From IMG/VR virus record IMGVR_UViG_3300027710_000011, positions 124,001-188,000 of that record: 64,000 bases of DNA. One strand, given 5' to 3'. Position 1 is the stretch's first letter; each line of letters starts with the position of its first letter. The notes beneath the pieces were generated by a model. That model was not told the origin of the DNA and made no database searches. It saw only the letters and a program-made list of their open reading frames with translations. Both the position numbers and the translations under genes were made by a program. Below, one piece after another: positions 54,196 through 62,895 of this stretch. This DNA comes from a virus.

Positions 54196-55047
54196 ATGAG
54201 CAATGAGAACAAACCTGAAACCCTCGTCACTGGTGACGCTGGCGCTGCTGTCGCTGGCGGGAACGATGCATCTGCAGCCAACGCCGCAGGCATCAATGAT
54301 CAATCGGGCGCTGCAGCAACAACCGGTGAATCCGCAGCCGCCAATTCGCAACCCGAATCCGGTGGTGACGCTCAACAAGCTAACGAAGCGCCGAATCCGG
54401 ACTCAGCATCACAGCCTGAGCCTGAAGTCGTGATCACACCAGCGCCGGCTCCGGCACTGCAAGCTGTGTTGCCGCCTCCAGCGCCAAAGTTGCAACCTTC
54501 GATTGCTCCTACCCCGGATGCACCCAAGGCTGTCGTGGCCGCTGTGGTTCAAGAATTGCCCAGCAGCTCTATCACTGGCATCACGCCTCACGAGAACGTG
54601 AATCGTCTGCTGGCCGAAGTGCCCAAGAGCAAGCACGGCATCATCCACTTCCTGGTGGAATACGCTCGTGACATGGCTCCTCGTCGTCCCATCCCGACGG
54701 CCGAAGGCGCCAGCTATCAAGTCAACTTGTACCGTCAGCTGCATGCGTTGATCAACAAGGAAGACGAGCACTTCCGTCCGCTCTTCACCGCTGTTCTGCG
54801 CATGTTCGAAAACGAAGCAGACGGCTGCTTCCGTGCAAGCCACGCTTTCCGCTTCATGGAAAGCGTGTCGCTGAATCGTGATGAGCGCGAATCCTTCAAC
54901 AGCCTGATCGACGCCTTGCGCTTGCTGGGTCCTGTTCAAGGCCGCAAGGAAGCCGGAACGCAGATCAGCCTGTCCAAGGTGTTGGCCAAGAACATGACTG
55001 ACTCCGGTCGCTCGCGTGTCTTGAGCTACTTCGACGGCAGTATCTAA
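54196..55047 (+). CDS. Hypothetical protein with Ala/Pro-rich N-terminus, 283 aa
   Basis: ATG at 54196 (GGAG seven bases upstream) is preferred to one at 54154. Residues 1-135 are Ala/Pro/Gln/Asn-rich and disordered; residues 140-283 form a helical domain (ENVNRLLAEVPKSKHGIIHFLVEYARD...). No family was recognised. TTATGG just upstream could serve as a TATG-type promoter. Confidence 0.68.
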   Translation: MSNENKPETLVTGDAGAAVAGGNDASAANAAGINDQSGAAATTGESAAANSQPESGGDAQQANEAPNPDSASQPEPEVVITPAPAPALQAVLPPPAPKLQPSIAPTPDAPKAVVAAVVQELPSSSITGITPHENVNRLLAEVPKSKHGIIHFLVEYARDMAPRRPIPTAEGASYQVNLYRQLHALINKEDEHFRPLFTAVLRMFENEADGCFRASHAFRFMESVSLNRDERESFNSLIDALRLLGPVQGRKEAGTQISLSKVLAKNMTDSGRSRVLSYFDGSI

Positions 55048-55071
55048 GGTCTTTGATCTTTAGAAAATAAC

Positions 55072-55103
55072 AACACTACGAGGCCTAAGTGCTTCGTAGT
55101 GTT
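55072..55103 (+). terminator. Rho-independent terminator
   Basis: AACACTACGA/TCGTAGTGTT stem followed by TTTTATTC, after the stop at 55047. Confidence 0.85.
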
Positions 55104-55139
55104 TTATTCTGTGTAGCACGTTATTACAAAGGACCCCTC

Positions 55140-56033
55140 ATGTCAAAGAACTTTCAGGTAGGCAACACTGATCCCTACATCTCCAAAATTCAACAAGCAA
55201 TCAACGAAAAGTTGGGCCCAGTTGACGCCAGCAAAATGCCTGGTAAAGCCTATCTGGTAAGCGATGGTGGTTTTGGTCCCAAGACTCGTGATGCCTTGAT
55301 GGCATTTCAAAAGTCAGTTGGTCTGAGCGCATCAGGCACGTACGATGCTGCAACTGCTGCGGTACTTGATCCATACATTGACCAGCGGTTCTTGTCTGAC
55401 GAAGACTTCTCTGGTGCTTCTCAAACGCTGCAAATTGAAGAAGCACTCATTCGCGCTGTGACCGAAGTCGAAGGTCGTGGCCGTGGTTTCTTGCCCGATG
55501 GGCGGCCTTTGATTCTGTTTGAACGCCATGTGTTCCGTCAGCAATTGCTCAAGCTAATGAAGGCGTCGACGGCAACGGCAGTAAGCGTTGCCAAGATTCT
55601 GGGCGTGGGCGTTCCTGTGACTGGTCCGAACATCGCGTTGCTGGACGATACGATGATGTCTTTGCATGGCGACATCTATTCCGAAAAGCTTGGTGGTTAT
55701 ATCGGTGGTGCATCCGAATATAAGCGTTTGGAAAAAGCTGCTCAATTCAGCCTGAGTGCTGCTCGTTCTTCCGCTAGCTGGGGTATGTTCCAGATCATGG
55801 GTTACCACTTCGCTACGCTGGGCTACGGCTCAGTTGAAGAAATGGTGAAGCTGGCATGCGTGAGCGAAACATCTCACCTGAAGGACTTCTGCAAGTTTGT
55901 TCAAGCAGATCAAAAACTCATCACGTCTTTGCGCGGTAAAGACTATCTGACTTTTGCACGGACTTACAACGGTCCTGGCCAACAAGGTTACGATGAGAAG
56001 ATCCGTACCGCCTATCAGAAGTTCAAGAACTAA
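55140..56033 (+). CDS. Endolysin: peptidoglycan-binding domain plus DUF3380 muramidase
   Basis: Degrades host peptidoglycan, probably by cutting N-acetylmuramic acid bonds. The N-terminal PG_binding_1-type domain is about residues 8-76 (DGGFGPKTRDALMAFQKSVGL). The C-terminal DUF3380-type domain runs from about 98 to the end, with the signature TEVEGRGRGFLPDGRPLILFERHVF (108-132; Glu109 or Glu111 probably catalytic) and SASWGMFQIMGYHF further on. Same domain order as the known giant-phage endolysins. ATG at 55140 (AAAGGACC upstream) is preferred to one at 55089. No signal peptide, so it needs a holin or other release. Confidence 0.93.
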   Translation: MSKNFQVGNTDPYISKIQQAINEKLGPVDASKMPGKAYLVSDGGFGPKTRDALMAFQKSVGLSASGTYDAATAAVLDPYIDQRFLSDEDFSGASQTLQIEEALIRAVTEVEGRGRGFLPDGRPLILFERHVFRQQLLKLMKASTATAVSVAKILGVGVPVTGPNIALLDDTMMSLHGDIYSEKLGGYIGGASEYKRLEKAAQFSLSAARSSASWGMFQIMGYHFATLGYGSVEEMVKLACVSETSHLKDFCKFVQADQKLITSLRGKDYLTFARTYNGPGQQGYDEKIRTAYQKFKN

Positions 56034-56052
56034 ACAAAAAAAATAAGGCGTA

Positions 56053-56090
56053 ATAGAGCCAGAGCTGGGTGACCAGCTCTGGCTCTTATT
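56053..56090. terminator. Bidirectional terminator
   Basis: AGAGCCAGAGCTGG/CCAGCTCTGGCTCT 14-base stem flanked by TAAT and TTATT, between the convergent endolysin gene and 56106-56555. Confidence 0.88.
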
Positions 56091-56105
56091 CCGTGACCTT
56101 GCTTC

Positions 56106-56555
56106 TTACGAAGCTTCGGTACCGGGGGCAGGCTTTTCAGCCGGCGTAGGCGCAACCTTGACCAGACCGACACTCATCTGTTCAATGCTGTCCATGATGG
56201 CGTGGCCGGTCCTGGACATCTCGGCTCGGGCGGCGGGCGTCATGACCGGTTTACCGTCGTCTGCAGGAGCAGGTGTCACGCTCCAAGTACCGCCGACGAG
56301 GCCGGCATCAGGCTTGACTTCTTCGGTTTTCGGAGCGTTCATCTGGATCAGCTTTTCCAACGCTCCCATAGCGCGAGTCAAACGAACCGTGATTTCGCCG
56401 ACAGTCTCGGTCGAAACGACGTAGCCTTCCAACGTCGGTTGCTTCGTCAGCAAAGCAATCGTCAGACCCATGTCTTCATGAGTCTTCTTGAACATGTGGC
56501 TGACGATAGCGCGGCGCTGATCATCAGTCAGAGGTGTTTTGTTTTCTTCAGACAT
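56106..56555 (-). CDS. Hypothetical protein, 149 aa
   Basis: Helical N-terminal half and a Pro/Ala-rich tail. It begins MSEENKTPLTDDQRRAIVSH. ATG at 56553-56555. No family was recognised. It lies downstream of the helicase gene on the same strand. Confidence 0.7.
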   Translation of the reverse strand: MSEENKTPLTDDQRRAIVSHMFKKTHEDMGLTIALLTKQPTLEGYVVSTETVGEITVRLTRAMGALEKLIQMNAPKTEEVKPDAGLVGGTWSVTPAPADDGKPVMTPAARAEMSRTGHAIMDSIEQMSVGLVKVAPTPAEKPAPGTEAS

Positions 56556-56619
56556 TGTGAGTCCCGTGATAAAAATAGAAGACTAAGGGTGGTTAGCCCT
56601 TAGTCAAGCAACACCTACG

Positions 56620-58179
56620 TTACCCGAGCGGGATAGCGTAAGTGGATGAGCCACAAACTAAAGCTCTGGTCAGCAACAACTCTTTCTTCTTCATGTGATA
56701 ATCAACGTGTTTAGACACGTCTGTACACACGAAGTAGATGAAACGTAGCTTCATGTCAGCATACTTCTCAGGATTTGTTACTGGAAGATTTCTCAATCGT
56801 CCAAAGCCTTGGATGTTGGATGCTGAACTCGACACCGCCGTCGTTAAGATGACAGTGGAGAGTTGATCAATGTCGTGTCCCGTGCCGGCCGATTGCAAGG
56901 TACTTACAGCGATCTCTGCATCCAACAAGTTCTCATACGGGTCATCTTCGACATAACGCCGAACATCTTTACCCGGATAAGTTTTCTTCAAGTACTGCGC
57001 CACTAGCGTGCACAAGTCAATCGATGCGCAATATACGAGCAGGCGATTGCCTTGTTTGTAGTCCTTCAAATAGTGATCGTGAATTGCAACATCAATCAAG
57101 TTCATGTACCCCTGCAGGAGTAATGGGTACTTGATGACGCTTTGTTCAAAGGCATGGTGACTGTAAGTCGAGGAGCCCCACTCCGACGTCTTCAGTAAAT
57201 CAGGCCTTTTGACACTATAGAACAATGCAGTGGATTCGATATATCGGTCATATGCGAGTCCAGCGTAGCGATGGTCTTTTGGATAACCGACCTCGTACAT
57301 ACGAGAAAGGAACGGATCATCGTTGATCAAGGTCGCCGAGAGCGAGATTGTCAATGGGCAGTGACAATACAAGTCCATCTTAAAGTTCAAATGGAAGTCT
57401 TGGTGAACCTCGTCGATGATTCGAACACCAGCGCCCAGAATTGGAAGGAGTTCTTCTGGGTAACAATCGTAGCCTTGGCTCAGACTGTAATCGCCTTTTC
57501 TCTCATACAACGTAAACCAGTTTTGTAGCGTTCTATTACTAATGATTACTACTCTTGCCTTGAGCTGACCGCTCTTGGCTGTGGCAATCAAATTCATCAA
57601 AGCAGCAGAGCCGTTGATCAGGATGGTTTCCTTTTTAGGGATACCACAAATCTTCTCAAAATCGCTAGCCCATTTCTCCATGTACTGGGGTTTAAGGATA
57701 ACGACAACTCTGGCTTTTGTGGCAGCAGCTCTATTTGCTGCCAAGAACGTCTTGCCCTTTCCTGGTTGGATTTCAACCAGCTTCCGTGTGTTCGGGAGCG
57801 AGGACAACAGGTATTCCGCAATCGGTTCCTGGTAGTCTCGCAATGTCCATCCCGGCAAAACGGAGATATCCACGGGCGCACCTTTCGGCGGCTCATGGAT
57901 AGTAACCTGGTAGAACTCAGGCAGGATTGAGATGTTGTTTAAATGAGTGACGAATGCGTCGTATTGGTTGATATGGAAACGAAACTCGCTTCCATCTCGT
58001 ACACGCGCACCAAACACTTTCAGCGGAGCGCGGACGTATTTACGCCCAACGCGGACAAGACCCATCTGAATGTAGTTCTTCGCAAACTGTGTTACTACCT
58101 CACGCCCACGAGGAGAGCAAAGCGACAGTTTGAAAAAGTGCGAGTACACATCAACCTTGAAGTATTGGTGCAAATACAT
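56620..58179 (-). CDS. SF2 DNA/RNA helicase
   Basis: ATP-dependent helicase of the UvsW/RadD-like SF2 type. Motifs in order: LRDYQ (Q-motif-like, 113-117), Walker A QPGKGKTFLAA (138-148), motif Ia VVVILKPQYMEKW (158-170), DEVH box (256-259), motif III SLSATL (279-284), and near the C-terminus STLQSAGTGHDID and SNIQGFGRLRN, which carry motifs V and VI. An N-terminal domain of about 110 residues precedes the core. Likely role in recombination-dependent replication or fork remodelling; this is inference. ATG at 58177-58179 with GGAG nine bases upstream. Confidence 0.9.
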   Translation of the reverse strand: MYLHQYFKVDVYSHFFKLSLCSPRGREVVTQFAKNYIQMGLVRVGRKYVRAPLKVFGARVRDGSEFRFHINQYDAFVTHLNNISILPEFYQVTIHEPPKGAPVDISVLPGWTLRDYQEPIAEYLLSSLPNTRKLVEIQPGKGKTFLAANRAAATKARVVVILKPQYMEKWASDFEKICGIPKKETILINGSAALMNLIATAKSGQLKARVVIISNRTLQNWFTLYERKGDYSLSQGYDCYPEELLPILGAGVRIIDEVHQDFHLNFKMDLYCHCPLTISLSATLINDDPFLSRMYEVGYPKDHRYAGLAYDRYIESTALFYSVKRPDLLKTSEWGSSTYSHHAFEQSVIKYPLLLQGYMNLIDVAIHDHYLKDYKQGNRLLVYCASIDLCTLVAQYLKKTYPGKDVRRYVEDDPYENLLDAEIAVSTLQSAGTGHDIDQLSTVILTTAVSSSASNIQGFGRLRNLPVTNPEKYADMKLRFIYFVCTDVSKHVDYHMKKKELLLTRALVCGSSTYAIPLG

Positions 58180-58226
58180 CCAGTGGGCTCCGTGTGGGGT
58201 GGTTGTTTAGACCACCCCTTACTCTC

Positions 58227-60239
58227 TTACATCTGACGACTGCCGTACTGAGTTACTTCGCGTGGCATGATGAGGCCATCGAAGATATGCTCAAAGCGGT
58301 TAGGCAACAGATACGTTGCGGGGTTTGTGATGATTTCACCATGACGCTCGTAAGCCATACGAGGAGCCAGATTACGGTAGTCCATGGTCAGACGCATAAC
58401 GCCCATACCTTGTTTGCCCCACGGTTTCGGGAGCGCGTAATCGTTCTCTTCGGCGGACACGATCATTGCTGCGTACAACACGACTTCCAGGATCGCCAGG
58501 TTCACGTTCAGCTTTTCGTTCACCAAAGTAAACAGATCAACTAGCAGTGATGCCGGGGACATGAAGTTATCGCGCTTTTCCGTATCCTCCACGCACGACT
58601 CGATCATGACGGCAATCTCTCGAGAGTGATCGCTCATGTTGAATGTGCGCAGCGGCAGGGTAAGAATCGATTTCTCGAAATCCCAACCATCCATATCGAT
58701 CACTACGTTGCCGTGTTGATCGTACGTCCATTTCTTCTCGCGGACATGCCGAAGCATATCGTGAGTGAAAGATGACAAGCGACGCTTTTCATTGACCTGG
58801 ATTTCCTGGTCATAGATCATTTTGTCGGTGGTCACTTGGACGCTGATAGCTTTGATCTCGGTAACTCGAGGCGTCTGCAACTTCAGGATGTCATCGATCT
58901 CCAAGACATCGGTCAGGTTCTTCACTTCTGAAGCCTTCACAATTATGGAAATCTTATTCCCCTTCAAACGATCAGAGAGTTTATAGGAATTTCCACCTCC
59001 GACCACTTGCAGGAACTTCTGATCTTCTTGGGTCAAGATGGCTGGCTCAACCGTAGCTGTGCCATCCAAGTGCTTGACCGACAGCACTGCTTGCGACGAT
59101 TGCTGCGTGACGTACGTAGCGCACAACTGGCCCAGATTGGTATTGTCCGGGATGGAATCCGAGATCTTGCCGAAGCAAACACGACACACACCGGATGGAT
59201 CTGGGTGGAAACAGTTGAACACCGAACGCATGTTGATCTTGCGACCAACCAAGTGCGTGTCTGTTTCTTTGACCGTCTTCAGCACGCCGTCGTCGTCCAT
59301 GTAGTTCTTGCCGACGATCTGGCTCAAGTCACCCTCATAGGTGACCTCGCCATCAACAACTTCGCGACCACGAACGTACCAGCCCAAGTACTTGGTTGAA
59401 CCACAATCTTCGTGATGCAACGTTTCCACAGCCTGCGAGACGAACTGCAAACGACGTGAGAAGTACTCAGCGGTCTGCAACGGTTCTTTCGCGAACTCCA
59501 TCGACTTGGACGCTGACCGTGATTCGATCATGTTGTCGTGGATGGAACGGATGCCGTGAATGTAGCCTGACAGGATCGGATGAGCGAACCGGTCCGAGTT
59601 GGTATCTGTCAGGAAGCCACGCGGCCCCAAGCACTGGTGAAGCTGTTTCTCACTGATCAAGTTAGACCGGATCATCTTGGAGATAGGCGACAACAACATC
59701 TCAGGCGTGTCCCGCAGGACGCTAGAGATGGTGCTGTAAGCACCTGTGATCGAAGCTTCTGTGGGTTCCAGCCTGGATTCCATCTCGACCATCGCAGGAG
59801 TTTGCAAGACCTTGATGAAATCCACGACATCCAGGGAGATCACGTATTCTTCCAACCGATACGACATGTCGTTGTACATCATGTTCGTCACTTCGTACGC
59901 CATCTTGGCCATATCGAAGCGAAGTTGACGACGCTCTTGCTCGCTAGGTATCAGCTCACAATGGTAGTCGTACACGTCCCACAACACTGTTTTGATCAGG
60001 CTGAGGTGCGTGCTCGGCGACACACGGCGACCGTTCAACATCTTCTTCAGATGGTGCGACATCTTGATCGGAGCGCCGGGATACGCACGGTGGAACTCCC
60101 ACGCATAGCGAGAGTACAACGTGGTCTTTTCATTGACTTCGTAATCACCATCATCAAAACGAATGGTGAACACTCCGGTCAACGTATCCCAGCATTCTTC
60201 GATGGGAAGGTTAACGATGTTTCTTGCCGGGATGATCAT
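58227..60239 (-). CDS. RNA polymerase beta-prime-like C-terminal subunit (probably non-virion RNAP)
   Basis: Residues about 226-290 (SGYIHGIRSIHDNMIESRSASKSMEF...EYFSRRLQFVSQAVETL...DCGS) match the beta-prime region S-F-x-x-GL...GARKGL...YLTRRLVDVAQ...DCGT; GVCRVCFGKISDS at about 352-364 matches the GVCxxCYGRDLA region. The rest continues through beta-prime C-terminal sequence. It lacks the NADFDGD motif, so this is the C-terminal half only. The ATG overlaps the stop of the beta C-terminal gene (60236-60239), so the two subunits are made from one message. The shared CATATCAC element suggests early transcription, fitting the non-virion enzyme. Confidence 0.85.
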   Translation of the reverse strand: MIIPARNIVNLPIEECWDTLTGVFTIRFDDGDYEVNEKTTLYSRYAWEFHRAYPGAPIKMSHHLKKMLNGRRVSPSTHLSLIKTVLWDVYDYHCELIPSEQERRQLRFDMAKMAYEVTNMMYNDMSYRLEEYVISLDVVDFIKVLQTPAMVEMESRLEPTEASITGAYSTISSVLRDTPEMLLSPISKMIRSNLISEKQLHQCLGPRGFLTDTNSDRFAHPILSGYIHGIRSIHDNMIESRSASKSMEFAKEPLQTAEYFSRRLQFVSQAVETLHHEDCGSTKYLGWYVRGREVVDGEVTYEGDLSQIVGKNYMDDDGVLKTVKETDTHLVGRKINMRSVFNCFHPDPSGVCRVCFGKISDSIPDNTNLGQLCATYVTQQSSQAVLSVKHLDGTATVEPAILTQEDQKFLQVVGGGNSYKLSDRLKGNKISIIVKASEVKNLTDVLEIDDILKLQTPRVTEIKAISVQVTTDKMIYDQEIQVNEKRRLSSFTHDMLRHVREKKWTYDQHGNVVIDMDGWDFEKSILTLPLRTFNMSDHSREIAVMIESCVEDTEKRDNFMSPASLLVDLFTLVNEKLNVNLAILEVVLYAAMIVSAEENDYALPKPWGKQGMGVMRLTMDYRNLAPRMAYERHGEIITNPATYLLPNRFEHIFDGLIMPREVTQYGSRQM

Positions 60240-62383
60240 TTGTCTTCAGTCTCCATCTGGTTACCAGCAGAGCCGGCGACGTAGGGTTTGTACATGAACT
60301 TCCATCCACCGCACAAGGCCAAGTGTTTGACCAACTGCAGAGGACGCGCGTTGCCCAGCGGAATTTCATTGCGATCCACAGCACACGCAATATCTGTTGG
60401 CTTATCAGCCAGCAAAACACTGCGAACAATCGAGCGGTGAGTCGGGATGTTGTTGTTGCGATCCAGAATCTCTGCCGTTGGCAAAGGTCCGATCGTAGAC
60501 AGCAAGATTCGAACTTCCGCATCGCCGAAAGCACGGATGGCTTGATTCCGTGTTGGCGACGTGTACTTATCACGGCTGGTGATTGGTGCAAGGACGCCGA
60601 AGTTCTGGAACTTGCCGGAAGACACAGCAGTCCAGTCATCACCAGTCTTTTCCAGAATGATGATGTACATCGAACCAATTCGTACAGGGTTCTTGGTCGT
60701 GCGACGGATGCCGGAGTTGCCGACATACGAGACAGGGCCGTAAACCGTCTTGAATTCGTTCTCGAGTTGCGCAATCACATCTGGACCATACGCTTGGTTG
60801 TCTGGCGGATGATGGATGCGGTTGACACCTTCCTCGATGATTTCTTTCAGATGGTATTCGAACGGCTGTTTGTACGTGCCGTCAATGAACCACTGATGTA
60901 CGTGCGGTATCACGATCTCGTACCAGCGCAGCAGACGATCTTTCACCGTTTGCATGTTTGCGTGCGTACGAAGGTATTCTTGATTGATTGGACCGCTGTC
61001 TGGCTTGATTCCAAAAGCATTCCGAATCTCAACCAAGAGATCGCGTTTACTTGCGTTCAAATACAACTCGTACAGACCGCCAAGATTCTGGCGTGCAAAA
61101 CGAGCGTTCGGATCCATGATCAGGTCAGCACGATTGCCGGCAGAATCCACCGGCATCTCATCATCTTCAGCAATGTGACAGATCACACCCTTACCGCCGT
61201 ACTGATCGGTGAGCTTGAAGCCGATGTTTGGCGTGATGTCGTATTCGATCACGAATTCCATGCGCCAGTCGTCCAGCGGAATACCGCGGTACGTCTTCGT
61301 CACGCGATCTGAGGATTCGCTTTCACCAGTTCCCTTAAAACCAAGAACGGTGTAAGCTTCCCTGACCAACGTGTGGAATTCTTCGCTGAGCGAAAGCGAG
61401 TCGCCACGATTGCGCTTGAAAATCTCGTACTCCGTGATGATTTCACGGTAGTAACGACGGCTTGCTTCGTTGTACTTGGCAGCCTGAACTTCCATGCCGA
61501 TTGGTGTTGTCGGCACCGAAGACTCAGCGTCGTGCATCACACGGATGTCGATGATTTTGCCGCCGGCAGACGTGTACGTGCTGCGATCAAAGACGTGATC
61601 CAGATGACGTGTCGAGTTGACAGTGATTTCGACGGGTTCGAAATCTTCATCGTAGCTGCGCAAAGACATCAGCACACCGTCGGGCGCGACGTATTCACCG
61701 ATGTCTGGGAAAGCCTTGTAGACCTTGTCTGTACCGTATTTGTTCAGCGGATAGAACTTCGATCCCCACTCAACGATACGACGCTCGTAGGTTTTGAACG
61801 AGAACTGCTTCAACAAACTACGACTAACGACAATACCGTCTTCAGCAACGCCTGGTACTGACATGAGTGCGATGTTGCACTCACGGCCGTACATGTAGTT
61901 ACCGTGCTTGCCAATAGCTGGCGAAGATTGCAGCACAGTTCCTGCGGCAATAGAAGCGCCGACACTAACTTTACTGCGATCTGTTGTGTTCTTGAACGCA
62001 AAGCCGAAATACGGATGATTGCTGTGGAAATCCACGAGCGAAATGCAGCCGATCTCTTTGGTATGCGCATTTTCGTAGATAACGAGTGTTTCCGGGTTAT
62101 GGCTAATACCGGAATCAAGCGTTTGACGATAACGAGGGATGATGCGGATGATGTCTGCATCGACCGGCATGGTTTTCGAGAAGGTGTACTTACCGTACTC
62201 CTGCTCCATGCCGCTTTGAATGCTCTTCTCGGTTGAGCCACTGATCACCAGAGCTTGGCTGATGTGGCTGGAGAACATTTGCTTTCGCGACGCACTGTTG
62301 TAAATGTCGAAGCTTGTCAACCCGAGGACGGTTGTGAGCTTTTGCGAGAGCTGGTTGGGTTTTCGGATATGCGGGTTTGTCAT
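60236..62383 (-). CDS. RNA polymerase beta-like C-terminal subunit
   Basis: GRECNIALMSVPGVAEDGIVVS (about 167-188) matches bacterial beta GxNxxVAxMPWxGYNFEDSIxxS. GFKLTDQYGGKGVICHI...EMPVDSAGNRADLIMDPNARFARQNLGGLYE (about 389-440) matches GDKMAGRHGNKGVISxI...DMPxxxDGxxxDIxLNPxGVPSRMNxGQxxE, which includes the conserved beta lysines near the active centre. The IRAFGDAEVRIL region fits the GGQRFGEMEVWAL element. The N-terminal half of beta is not in the window. ATG at 62381-62383 (AGAGGA upstream) is preferred over TTG at 62386. Coupled by ATGA to the beta-prime gene. Confidence 0.9.
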   Translation of the reverse strand: MTNPHIRKPNQLSQKLTTVLGLTSFDIYNSASRKQMFSSHISQALVISGSTEKSIQSGMEQEYGKYTFSKTMPVDADIIRIIPRYRQTLDSGISHNPETLVIYENAHTKEIGCISLVDFHSNHPYFGFAFKNTTDRSKVSVGASIAAGTVLQSSPAIGKHGNYMYGRECNIALMSVPGVAEDGIVVSRSLLKQFSFKTYERRIVEWGSKFYPLNKYGTDKVYKAFPDIGEYVAPDGVLMSLRSYDEDFEPVEITVNSTRHLDHVFDRSTYTSAGGKIIDIRVMHDAESSVPTTPIGMEVQAAKYNEASRRYYREIITEYEIFKRNRGDSLSLSEEFHTLVREAYTVLGFKGTGESESSDRVTKTYRGIPLDDWRMEFVIEYDITPNIGFKLTDQYGGKGVICHIAEDDEMPVDSAGNRADLIMDPNARFARQNLGGLYELYLNASKRDLLVEIRNAFGIKPDSGPINQEYLRTHANMQTVKDRLLRWYEIVIPHVHQWFIDGTYKQPFEYHLKEIIEEGVNRIHHPPDNQAYGPDVIAQLENEFKTVYGPVSYVGNSGIRRTTKNPVRIGSMYIIILEKTGDDWTAVSSGKFQNFGVLAPITSRDKYTSPTRNQAIRAFGDAEVRILLSTIGPLPTAEILDRNNNIPTHRSIVRSVLLADKPTDIACAVDRNEIPLGNARPLQLVKHLALCGGWKFMYKPYVAGSAGNQMETEDK

Positions 62384-62458
62384 CAATTGTCCTCTTTTTT
62401 GATGTACTACACGGGCTATTTGTCTTGCAAGGTCTTTTGTATGATTGTCACACCCTTA

Positions 62459-62467
62459 GTGATATGT
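62459..62467 (-). promoter_or_regulatory. Candidate early promoter element ACATATCAC
   Basis: Minus-strand ACATATCAC 75 bases upstream of the RNA polymerase pair. In this divergent gap the plus strand also reads TGTATGATTG and ATATGTGAC ahead of the 62503 gene, so both directions may start here. Confidence 0.5.
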
Positions 62468-62502
62468 GACTGAAACAACTTAGAACTTAGCGAGGTTTCT
62501 CA

Positions 62503-62847
62503 ATGGCAGCAATAGACGGACTCATGGTGTCGGATGGTGCCGACATCTATTACACCCAAGCTTTCCATAACGTGTTGGAAGACCACATGACTTATTTACG
62601 TGGTTTGAAGTCAACAACTAGACAAGAGGTTGACCCTATCGACGTTGTTCGTTACCAAGCCGATTTGTTTGGCTTGCTAGGGAAGTTTGGGATTAAGCCC
62701 GAGCTTCACTGGACTGTGATGCGTATGTCCAACATTGTGTCACCTGCCAAGGTTCCTGAAGATTTGTCTCACATCCTGGTTCCGGATGAGATGGAGATTA
62801 ACCGACTGAAACAAACAGTCGTGACGACCTCTAAAATCCAAAAGTAA
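62503..62847 (+). CDS. Hypothetical protein, 114 aa
   Basis: Small soluble protein beginning MAAIDGLMVSDGADIYYTQ, with a helical middle (VVRYQADLFGLLGKFGI). No family was recognised. GCGAGG precedes the ATG. It ends at a strong terminator. Confidence 0.7.
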   Translation: MAAIDGLMVSDGADIYYTQAFHNVLEDHMTYLRGLKSTTRQEVDPIDVVRYQADLFGLLGKFGIKPELHWTVMRMSNIVSPAKVPEDLSHILVPDEMEINRLKQTVVTTSKIQK

Positions 62848-62857
62848 AAGCAAGACT

Positions 62858-62885
62858 AAAAGGGGTCCCGTGAAGGACCCCTTTT
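62858..62885. terminator. Bidirectional terminator
   Basis: AAAAGGGGTCC/GGACCCCTTTT stem with a 6-base loop followed by TTTTATGACGTC, between convergent 62503-62847 and 62896-64000. Confidence 0.88.
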
Positions 62886-62895
62886 ATGACGTCAC

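Noticed and set aside
60140-60175. FDDGD near the N-terminus of the 670-residue beta-prime piece as the catalytic NADFDGD motif
   Set aside because: The flanking residues do not match, and the beta-prime landmarks that follow show this protein starts after the catalytic region; the motif should be in a separate N-terminal subunit.
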